DNA of 64,000 nucleotides from positions 25,608,001-25,672,000 of the forward strand of contig CM060733.1 of NCBI GenBank assembly GCA_030704615.1, read 5' to 3'. The stretch is from Takakia lepidozioides. Taxonomy: Eukaryota; Streptophyta; Takakiopsida; Takakiales; Takakiaceae. Positions within the stretch are counted from its first letter, which is position 1, and the number at the start of each line of letters is the position of its first letter. Of the stretch, positions 55,613 through 64,000 are shown in pieces. Below the pieces are notes generated by a model that worked only from the letters and a program-made list of their open reading frames with translations, was not told where the DNA came from and searched no databases. The translations under genes and the position numbers were made by a program.

Positions 55613-56092
55613 GCATGGTATTCTTCCTGATGTTTACAAGGTTTAGGGGAGAGTTTAGGGAAGCGATCCTTTTGGGTTGATGGGAGGGCAAATCCTCCAT
55701 GGATCATGACACAAGGTCAAGGACAATGTGGTGAGGGCAGCTTCTTCTTCGACCTATTTCAACCTGTCTTGCCCTCTCAACAGAGTCAGCCCTGAATTTG
55801 CAGCACTAAGCAGACCTGGCATGAGTTTTTAGAAGATTGACAATGGTGGGACAACTGCAATTGCAAGGTGTGGCGTTTTCTTAAGGTATGATGTGAAGAT
55901 TTTTTTCCATCTTGCTATTGCGGGCTCTTGCCTCCTGTTAGTACCTGATTTGGTATTCTTCCAGATGTTTACAAGGTTCTTGGGAGAGTCAGCTTGTTCT
56001 AAGCAGGCCGTGCTCAGCTGCACTGTGGTGGTTCTCACTGACCAATCCGTCGTTACCTGACTACAGACAAGTATGCACACACAAGAGGTCCT

Positions 56093-57215
56093 CTTTTGAT
56101 CTCAGTCCAAACCAGGAAGTGGTCAGAGGTACCAATATCAGTTATGTCGATCAATACATTGGCACACTGGGGGAACAAATTTTTGTCCATTATGATATAG
56201 TCCACAATGGAACGTTTAGGGTTTGGGATTTCTCACGAGTCCACTGCACTTGGTCACCTACAGTTGAAGTCCTTGCCCTTGGTTGTCTTCCTAGAGCGCG
56301 CCCCATTGAATCACCAATGTGTAAGACCGCTCTCCAGCCAGTCAAAGGGACGAACTTCTTTGAGATTGAATTGATGTGGGACTCTATTAGAAGCACTTTT
56401 GGTCATTGCAACCTTCAACGTACACCTATTATCAATGAGAGAACCCCGGGCAGTGTATCAAAAAATGAATACTGTCTTCAGATTGCCCACACAATGGGAA
56501 GTGCACTCTCCCTTTCCTCTCTGCTTCTGTTTGCTGTTCAAAGGTAGGCTTCATGTCCTGAGTTTAAATTTCAGTCTAGTGCCGAGAGTGGGTGGACCCT
56601 TGAGGTCATCCAAGATGTCATCCCCCATGTCACTGACTGGAAACAAGTTCAGGGAAGTTTTCTGCCTAACTTCATTTTCATCAGACAATCTCATAGCAAC
56701 AGACATGGCTTTGGACACTGCAGCCTCCAAGTCGGATTTATCCAGCAGGGTCAAGACTTGCGGATCCAGGTGCAAGTCCTTGAGAATCTTTTCTACTCTG
56801 GTGTTGGGAAAACACCTTTTGATCTCAGTCCAAACCAGGAAGTGGTCAGAGGTACCAATATCAGTTATGTCGATCAACACATTGGCACACTGGGGGAACA
56901 AATTTTTGTCCATTATGATATAGTCCACAATGGAATGTTTAGGGTTTGGGATTTCTCACGAATCCACTGCACTTGGTCACCTACAGTTGAGGTCCTTGCC
57001 CTTGGTTGTCTTCCTAGAGCGCGCCCCATTGAATCACCAATGTGTAAGACCGCTCTCCAGCCAGTCAAAGGGACGAACTTCTTTGAGATTGAATTGATGT
57101 GGGACTCTATTAGAAGCACTTTTGGTCATTGCAACCTTCAACGTACACCTGTTATCAATGAGAGAACCCCGGACAGTGTATCAGAAAATGAATACTGTCT
57201 TCAGATTGCAGTAGC
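56093..57215 (-). pseudogene. Endonuclease-like fragment, two direct copies
   Basis: The minus strand reads DYIIMDKNLFPQCANVLI and TDIGTSDHFLVWTEIKR, the C-terminal S-D-H box region of an endonuclease/exonuclease/phosphatase fold as in LINEs, preceded by TGWRAVLHIGDSMGRALG. About 400 bases (roughly 56093-56500 and 56817-57215) are repeated almost perfectly, with only a handful of differences, so part of the fragment was duplicated recently. Source probably a LINE or a host gene derived from one. Confidence 0.6.
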
Positions 57216-57315
57216 GGCACAATTGATAAAATCAGGCACTGCTGATGAAGGCACCTTCTTCAACACATTTCACCCTGTTTTCCCGACAGCCTGACAGAGG
57301 CTCTACAGACTCTAA

Positions 57316-59487
57316 ACCAAGGAGGCATTTCAGCATATTCAAATATGTGTCTGTCTCTTGCTTGAGTGCATCAAGATGGACGGTCTCAAAGCTGGAAAGC
57401 AGGTGCACACTCACATTATCCAAAGTGGATTCACGCCAAATGTTTTTCCACTCAACACCCTTGTCAACCTGTATGTTAAGTGCCGGAACATCAGGGATGC
57501 TCACCAAGTGTTCAACAGAATGCCTCAATGATCTTTGATCACGTGGAATATTATGTTGAAAGGATTTACCAAGCATAGGTGTGGTAGGAATGTTTTGGAG
57601 ACATATGAGCAAATGATGTGCGAAGTGGTGAAGCCCAACCACATCACATTTGTTTGTGTTTGCAATGCGTGTGAAAGCCTGGGTGCAAGCTGGAATTGTA
57701 CCAGATGTCATCTTGAACACTGCCCTTGTGGACATGTTTGCCAAATGTGGGTGCGTTAAGGATGTGAGGGGAGTTTCCAACACTCTGGCTGAACGAGATG
57801 TGGTGTCGTGGAACGTGATGCTTGCAGGGTATGCACAGCAGGGGCACGGGATGGAGGCTTTGGAGACCTATGAACAAATGATGGGGGAAGGGGTGAAGCC
57901 TAACCACATCACAAGGCATTTCACCAGATTCAGATATGTATGTCTGTCTCTTGCTTAAGTGCATCAAGATGGAAGGTCTGGAACAGTGTTGGACTGGTAT
58001 ATAGGTGAAGGACTGGTACATAATACTGGTATATGCACTGGTATTAGATACCAGACCAGTCTGGTATCATTTGGGAGAATACTTGGTCAGATACCAGACC
58101 AGGCTGGTATCAGTTCTTTCATACTAGCCACAATACCCGTACTCCCCCATCGTCTTCCTCATTTACTCTGGTATGTATACTGAATTAATTTATGTGTACA
58201 TATGCCTATATATTCGTACTTATGTATATTTACTTCTTATGTATATTTTATTTGTTTTCACTTGATACTTGCCACTTGACAAATTTGTAACTCAAGATGG
58301 CTTTGGAATGATACCAGAGTTGATATCTCATACCAGCTGGTATTGTGGTCATGATACTCATATTCATACCAGTATCTGGAAAAAAATACATCCACCATTA
58401 TAGAGACCAGACTGGTATGAAAGTTTTGTGATACACCTGGTACCAGGACCAGTCTGGTATGTAAAAAACTTGATACCGGTCCAACACTGGTCTGGAAGTT
58501 GGAAAATAGGTGCATACTCACATCATCCAAAGTGGATTCACGTCAAATGTTTTTCTTCTCAACACCCTTGACAACATGTATGTTATGTGCGGGAGCATCA
58601 TTGATGCTCACCAAGTGTTCAACAGAATGCCTCAACGATCTTTGATCATGTGGAATATAATGTTAGCAGGATGCAATGCGTGTGCAAGCCTGGGAGCTCT
58701 GGAAAAGGGGAAAGAGGTCCATGGTGACATTGTCAAAGCTGGAATTGTACCAGATGTCATTCTGAACACTCCCCTGGTGGACATGTATGCCAAATGTGGG
58801 TGCATTAAGGATGCGAAGGGAGTTTCCAGGGCTGAACGAGATGTGGTGTCCGTGGAGTGCGATGCTTGCAGGGTATGCACAGCAGGGACGTGGTATGGAG
58901 GCTTTGGAGACCTATGATCAAATGATGGGGGAAGGGGTGAAGCCCGACCACATCACGTTTGTGTACATTTGCAATGCGTGTGTAAGTCTGTCAGCTTTGG
59001 AAAAGGGCAAAGAGGTCCATGGCGACATTGTTAGATCTGCAATTGTATCAAATGTCATTCTGAATAGTACCCTCGTGGACATGTATGAAGGGAGTGTTCG
59101 ACGGTATGGCTGAACGAGATGTGCTGTTGTGGAGTGCGATGATTGCAGGATATGCACAGCAAGGGCGCGGGATGGAGGCTTTGGAGACCTATGAGCAAAT
59201 GATGTGCGAAGGGGTGAAGTCCGCACTTTGCATTGCATGATGTTGAGGAAGAGCTTAAAGAATTGTCTCTTTGCCACCACAATGAGAAGCTGGCCATTGT
59301 TTTTGGGCTTATCAACACACCCTCTGGGATGTCTTTAGGGATCATCAAGAATCTTCGGATGTGTGGTGATTGCCACACAGCCACCAAATTCATCTCAAAG
59401 ATAGCTAAGCAAGAGATTGTTGTACGGGATGCAAACCGCTTTCACCACTTCCAAAATGGTGTTTGTTCTTGTGGGGAGTATTGGTGA
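57316..59487 (+). pseudogene. PPR-DYW protein sequence, rearranged
   Basis: Repeated PLS-type PPR units occur in three blocks, for example QVHTHIIQSGFTPNVF, LVDMYAKCGCIKDAKGV, RDVVSWNVMLAGYAQQGHG and YEQMMGEGVKPNHITF. The 3' end (59233-59487) is a DYW deaminase tail: [11 protein letters not shown] for the H-x-E motif, [15 protein letters not shown] for the zinc site, and a terminus of CSCGEYW. Such proteins edit organellar RNA in plants. Stops, phase changes, duplicated blocks and the MITE at 57984-58489 show it is non-functional. It lies within the TIR transposon, so it was captured or lay there beforehand. Confidence 0.88.
57984..58489. mobile_element. hAT-type MITE inside PPR sequence
   Basis: 506 bp with inverted ends CAGTGTTGGACTGGTAT and its near-complement ATACCGGTCCAACACTG, flanked by the exact 8-bp duplication GTCTGGAA (57976-57983 and 58490-58497). 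CAGTG ends and 8-bp duplications are hAT hallmarks. It has no coding capacity but many interior ACTGGTAT/ATACCAG repeats. Removing it rejoins KMEGLEVGK of the PPR sequence. Confidence 0.93.
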
Positions 59488-60131
59488 AATGAAATGCTTG
59501 TCATCTAATTGAATGTATTGAACTCTGTCAACTGCGAGTCAGGTTGGACTCCAACAGTGGCAGCAAAGGCGCACGAAATCTCTTTTTGGAGAGGAATTCT
59601 CAACAGTAGGTTTGGAACATAATTGGACCTTGCGAAGGTTGAAACTGTAGAACAAGTTCAGAAACTGTCCTAGTTGATGAACAGAGATGCAGTGACTAGG
59701 TCTTGGTCTTCAAGAGGGTCACTCTCTGATGAAATACCCAGAACTGCATATCAGAAAATAGAAACTTTCTTCAGGCCTCTTGCACATAGGGCATTGACAA
59801 TGTCCCTTTCCTCTTGGCATCTGATTATTGTTCAAAGTGAGATTCCACAACAAGTTTTATCGAGGGCAAACAATTTTTTTAATTAATTTATTAGATTTTA
59901 TTCTATTTTTAAATAAATAAACTTGATATAATATAAAAACATACATATACATATTTGAGGGTATTTTTTAATTATTGAAAAGGGAAATATACATACAGAA
60001 GGGGGTATTTTTTTTAAATTACAAATTTCTATATATTTACAGGAGGGGGTTTTATAATCTTCAAAATGTATGTACAGAGGGGGTATAAATGATCCAAGGA
60101 CCCGTATACAGGGGTTTTTTTTATTAGGCGG
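59488..60131. repeat. Right subterminal region of TIR transposon
   Basis: AT-rich, with three copies of TACAG(A/G)(A/G)GGGGGT at about 59992, 60040 and 60072 in the same direct orientation as two copies near the left end (about 55303 and 55341). They may be transposase-binding sites. Confidence 0.6.
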
Positions 60132-60177
60132 CGAACGCACGTGATACGGACATTTTATAAAGAGTGCACCCCCTAGG
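60132..60177 (-). repeat. Right terminal inverted repeat of TIR transposon
   Basis: Reverse complement begins CCTAGGGGGTGCACTC, matching 55214-55229 except at one position. Followed by the target duplication at 60178-60186. Confidence 0.85.
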
Positions 60178-60186
60178 CCTTCCCGC

Positions 60187-62556
60187 AATTTCTGGAACAC
60201 ATTTTTGAGGTGCTCTAGGTGCTCTTCCTTCGTTTTCAAGTACACCAAGATGTCGTCAATGTACACGATCACAAAGTCGTCCAACCAGTCCTGGAAAAGG
60301 TTGTTCATTAGCGTGCTAAAGGTCGCGGGTGCGTTGGTGAGCCCAAAAGGCATCACCAAGAACTCATACGAACCATATTTTGTCCTGCACGCGGTTTTCT
60401 CCTCATTTCCTTCCGCCACTCAGATTTGATGGTAGCCCGAGCGCAAATCGATCTGGCTGAAATACTTCGCTCCTGCCAACCGATCGAAGAGGTCGTCGAT
60501 CCTTGGCAAAGGGTACCGGTTCTTGATAGTCACCTTATTCAGAGTCCTGTAATCGACATACATCCACAACGTCCCATCCTTCTTGTCTGCGAATAGCACC
60601 GGGGCTCCGTAAGGTGACTTACTCGGCCGGATGTACCCCTTTGACATTAGATCCTTGAGCTGAGTCTTCAGCTCGACCAACTCTCTGTGGCTCAACCAGT
60701 AGGGCGCCTTGGCAGGCGGCTCCGATCCCGATATCACCTCAATCTTGTGGTCAACTCCTCTTCGCGGTGGCAAGCTGCTTGGTAAATCCTTCGGCATCAC
60801 ATCCTGGTATTTCTCCAAAATCCCCTTGATCCAATCTGGGCTCGGCTCCCTATCGCCTTCTCCCTTCACTTGTCTTACGTAAAGCAAAAATTGGGGCTCG
60901 TGTGGCTCCTCCACGGCCCACTCCTTTGTTGTCAGCAGGTTTATTCGCCCTCCCACTGGGTTGGGTATTTCCGACACTTGTAAAACTTCGCCACCATTCT
61001 CACACGGCAACGTGACTACTCTCTTGCGGCCATCTATGACCGCTCCTGATTTGCTCAAAAAGGTCATCCCCAAAATGAGATCCACTCCATCGATTTCGCA
61101 AATGGTAAAGTTCTCACGTCCCTCCCAACTCCCCAGCTGAAGAGGAACATCGAACGCCAACCTCGTCGCCCGTTGTGGTTCTCCTTTGGCCGAACGCATT
61201 TCAATGAAGGCCCCCACATCACTTGTCGGGAGCCCCAGCTCCCGTGCCGTTGCCGGTGTCATGAAGGAATGTGACGCTCCTATGTCCACCAACAACGACA
61301 CGTTAGTTCCGGCGATTATCCCACTAACGAACATTAACTGACTCTCTTTACGCAAGGCGCCAGTTTCCTGATACAACTCATAAGAGTAGTTGCCTACATT
61401 GCAAGTTTTGGCGACTACCGTCTCCACCAAGCGGCTGATGGAATCTTTGGACAGCTCCGTGGCCGCCCGAGTCATGTTCGAATGTCGGGGTTTCGTGCAC
61501 CTCTTTGCCATGTGCCCGGGTTCCCCACAATTAAAGCACACTCCATTGAATGTCGCTTTCTGTCCGCCATAAGCCGCCGCACTTGATTTTTCTTTCGGAG
61601 CACCGAGTGCCGCCTTGACGTGTGAAGGCCCTCCCTTCGATTTCCACGTGCCATTGTCGCCGCGTGGCCTATCCCACTTCTTTTCCGGTCGGAAGGAGTC
61701 ACCCTCCCGCCGGGTCTTTTTGTGGTTCAGCTCCGTACGGCCTTGTTTTTCGCCCCTAGGGACATCCGAGAAACATTCAGCCCTTTCAATTGCCTCGTTC
61801 AAAGTCTTAGGTGGCTTCTCCTCCAACTTCCGCCTAGCCCATGGGGCCAGTCCCGCCACAAAGTTGAAGACCAATTCTGGTTCCGCCATATCCGCGACTT
61901 CGAGCAACAGCACATTGAAAGCCTGAACATATCCCCGAATGTCATCCGTTTGCTTCAAATTCCTCATCTTGTCCCGGGCGAGCCAGGACACGTTGAGTGG
62001 AACAAACTGTCTTTTCATAAGTTCCTTGAACCCCATCCAGTTCAAGGTTTCCGGGTTTGGACCTTGGTCGTGAAGGCGTTTCTGCCACCATTGTTGAGCA
62101 TAGCCCCTCAAATAGGTGGGAGCCACTTCCACCCGATCCTCATCACTCAACTTAGCCGCCCGGAAGTACTGCTCTAGCTCCAAGAGCCAGGTGTTGAGTG
62201 CCTTCCAATTTCGGACGCCCTCGAAGGTGTCGGGTTCCTTAGGCTTCACCTTAAACTTTGCCTTAGTGGACGTGGCATTAGCCGCCCTCAACACATCTTT
62301 CAACGTCCCACCAAACTGCGCCAACAACCCTTCCCAAAAGGCTGCTGGCATGGGAGGCATCTGTTGGTCCGGCGGAGCCTCCGGGAGGTCCTCGGGCTCC
62401 GACTCCCCAGATTCCTCCCGCTCTTGAGCGGCCTCGCTTTCAAAAGCATGCATCGCCTCCCCAAATTGCCGCTTCGGTCACATCGCCCCCATCGGGCTCA
62501 CCAGGATCATCATCTTTCGGGCCATTCCGCTTTCGCTTTGGCTTGCCCGACCCCAT
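60187..62556 (-). pseudogene. Gag, protease and RT start of interrupted gypsy element
   Basis: The likely start is the ATG at 62556 (MGSGKPKRKRNGPKDDDPG), with a one-base shift joining the main frame at about 62455. In order: Gag domain ([20 protein letters not shown] to [12 protein letters not shown]), zinc knuckle [14 protein letters not shown], protease [15 protein letters not shown], linker, and RT with [59 protein letters not shown] and the catalytic VYIDDILVY. The protease core is D-I-G where D-T/S-G is needed, and a TGA replaces a probable CGA (Arg) at 60420. RT continues at 55214 beyond the inserted transposon. Confidence 0.92.
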
Positions 62557-62598
62557 GATGAGGCCGATCTCAAGGACGATCGCGTACTGAACTCTAAG

Positions 62599-62611
62599 CT
62601 CTGATACCAAG
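62599..62611 (-). promoter_or_regulatory. Primer-binding site (tRNA-Met)
   Basis: Minus-strand TTGGTATCAGAGC directly after the LTR end. Confidence 0.9.
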
Positions 62612-63043
62612 TGTCGCGCACCTCACTTCGGTAAGCTCCCCTTCAAGTCATAGTTACTCACTTGATGCGCGCGCCTAACTCCCAAAGTGGCCGCCGGGCC
62701 AACTTGGAGCTTCGGCTGCTCACCGGGACATAACGGTCCCCCTTTGCTCCCCCAAAAGACCCTCCACCAATTTGGGCCTAGTGGAAATTCCCTTTGGTAG
62801 ATGGCAGTCCGGAATAGCTCCCCACTCCTTGGTCGCTTTCCGGCTCGCTCGTTCACTCACTAGTTTTTGGTCACCAACGGGCTTGCACTGTTCTCGGGGT
62901 TACTACTCCCCATATATACTTCTGTGACTGTCCGCGGGGGTTTCACAAACAACACCATCCTTTTATGGCGAACCACCACGAAGACCCTCGACTCCCGGTG
63001 ATGAGTCACGGTGAGTCTTGGCCCACCCACCACGGCCCCACTA
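62612..63043 (-). repeat. Truncated 5' LTR of interrupted gypsy element
   Basis: Matches 51793-52225, then breaks at 63043 where RNase H sequence of another element begins. About 1160 bases of LTR are missing. Confidence 0.9.
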
Positions 63044-64000
63044 GCCAATCATATGCACTTCCTTGCACCTCCACTACAAATAGACTCGCATCAGGTAGTT
63101 GGTCGTCTACTCCCGTGGCGGGCTCTCTTGTTGATAGGCGTGACAAGTGATCTGCCACAAGATGCAAACGGCCAGACTTGTAAACAACTTCGAATTCAAA
63201 CTCATGCAAGATTATTAACCATCTTGCTATCCTACCACTTATCAAAGGCTTGTTCACCAGATAAATCAAAGATTGATGATCCATATAAAACATAAACTTC
63301 CTTCCCAATAGGTAATGCCTGAATTTCTTGACTGCATAAATCATTGCCAATGCTTCTCTTTCAGTGGTGCTATAGTTCCTTTCAGCACTGTTCAACAACC
63401 TACTAGCATAGTACACAGGTGAATCTATGTTTCCTGTGATATTTTGGGCTAATACAGCTCCCAATGCTTCTCCTGAGGCATCACAGTGCACATGAAATAC
63501 TACATGCTAGTGGGGGTTAATCAACACAGATGTAGTTGTTACTGACAACGTAAGTTCCTCAAAAGCCTGTTGACACTTAGCTGTCCATGTAAACATTGCA
63601 TCCTTCTTCAAAAGCTTGCTCAAAGGTGCTGCCATCTGTGCATACCGTCTGACAAACCTTCTGTAGTAACTAGTTTGTCCAAGGAACCTCCTTAGACTCT
63701 TAGCATTTCCTGGTGGTGGAGATGCTTTAATGGCCTCTGTCTTTCTGGGATCCACAAGCAATCCCCTCTTACACACAATGTGTCCCAGTAGTACCCCTGA
63801 ATTCACACAGAAAGTACACTTTTCTGGATTCAGACCAAGACCTCTCATTCTGCATCTGGCCAAACATAATTCCAACTTCTGCAAAGTGCTCATTCTTAGC
63901 TGTACACACTGAAGTCATCTAAGAACACTTGCATGAAATCATCCAGATACTCATGAAAAGATTCACTTATCACCCTCTGGAAAGTTGCTGGTGCATTACA
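63044..64000 (-). mobile_element. Ty3/gypsy fragment (RT-RNase H), continues past window
   Basis: Minus strand from the window edge: NAPATFQRVISESFHEYL and the box FLDDFSVYS, then a one-base shift and stop near 63905, LGLNPEKCTFCVNSGVLLGH, QTSYYRRFVRRYAQMAAPL, a TAG at 63507-63509, RNase H HCDASGEALGAVLAQ, NYSTTEREALAMIYAVKKFR, MDHQSLIYLV and ADHLSRL. FLDDFSVYS is typical of Athila/Tat-type elements. The integrase is cut off at the junction with the LTR at 63043/63044. Confidence 0.88.

Larger units (their letters stand above)
55215..60177. mobile_element. TIR transposon carrying gene fragments (Pack-MULE-like)
   Basis: A 4963-bp insertion in the gypsy RT. The ends are inverted: CCT(G/A)GGGGGTGCACTC followed by further matching sequence to about CACGTGCGT, roughly 46 bp at about 78 percent. 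No transposase is visible. Instead it holds an endonuclease-like fragment in two copies, PPR-DYW sequence, a MITE, a tRNA-like sequence and subterminal repeats of ACAG(A/G)(A/G)GGGGG. With the 9-bp duplication this fits a non-autonomous Mutator-like element with captured genes; a hAT origin is the alternative. Confidence 0.82.
51793..63043 (-). mobile_element. Ty3/gypsy element with 1.6-kb LTRs, interrupted
   Basis: Minus-strand element with its 3' LTR at 51793-53388, pol at 53423-55214 and 60178-60419, gag to RT at 60420-62556, a primer site at 62599-62611 and a truncated 5' LTR at 62612-63043. A TIR transposon (55215-60177) splits the RT; removing it with one duplicate restores FQKLREGKLYAKASKC in frame. 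About eleven differences are seen over the roughly 430 shared LTR bases. Two stops (60420, 54509) and a shift near the start also break it. Confidence 0.93.

Noticed and set aside
55393-55709. Several overlapping frames on both strands in the polypyrimidine tract.
   Set aside because: Low-complexity Ser/Pro/Phe or Glu/Arg/Lys strings caused by C/T composition.

Overview
This window looks like nuclear DNA of a land plant, most plausibly a large-genome seed-free plant such as a fern; that placement is inference. The evidence is an intron-containing WIP-type C2H2 zinc-finger gene, DYW-class PPR sequence, a fragment of a leucine-rich-repeat receptor gene, and a dense, nested load of plant-type transposable elements. 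Only the WIP gene (minus strand, 8700-9671) looks like an intact host gene. Almost all the rest is mobile DNA in various states of decay.

Layout. 1-1923: anonymous sequence with a dispersed repeat. 1924-7204: a decayed Ty1/copia element whose primer-binding site matches the anticodon arm of initiator tRNA-Met. 8700-11560: the WIP gene, its upstream region and a decayed partial duplicate of the locus. 11572-17621: a near-perfect Ty3/gypsy chromovirus with one 1546-residue gag-pol frame, two 668-bp LTRs and a 5-bp target duplication. 18470-18650: a tRNA-derived SINE-like sequence. 18675-22815: a piggyBac element with perfect 14-bp terminal repeats, TTAA sites and a transposase broken by frameshifts and a stop.

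23020-35139 (minus strand) is the most unusual object: a roughly 12-kb Ty3/gypsy element in the order gag, protease, cytosine-5 DNA methyltransferase (DNMT3/DRM-like), reverse transcriptase, RNase H, integrase, PHD finger. It therefore encodes a putative DNA-methylation writer and a putative chromatin reader. Its long 5' region also holds pieces of two host-type genes, an LRR receptor and a DRE2/anamorsin-like gene, and its ends have a strange composite repeat structure.

35301-35367: a 67-bp LINE stub with target duplication. 35590-41530: a decayed L1-type LINE (minus). 43206-45830: a decayed gypsy gag-PR-RT piece with an internal RT deletion. 46271-47110: a minisatellite followed by an AT-rich array carrying the palindrome CCGCCAATATTGGCGG. 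47383-48190 and 50920-51716: hAT-like transposase remnants. 51793-63043 (minus): another gypsy element with 1.6-kb LTRs, split within its RT by a 4.96-kb terminal-inverted-repeat transposon (55215-60177) that carries PPR-DYW and endonuclease-like fragments, Pack-MULE style; a 506-bp hAT-type MITE sits inside the PPR sequence. 63044-64000: part of a further gypsy element that runs off the window.

How it works together: the window is a layered insertion history. Target duplications and restored reading frames give the order gypsy, then the captured-gene transposon; the MITE entered the PPR sequence, though whether before or after its capture is not settled. Terminal CpG-type differences between LTRs of the young chromovirus suggest that this DNA is methylated, which makes the methyltransferase-encoding retroelement especially interesting.
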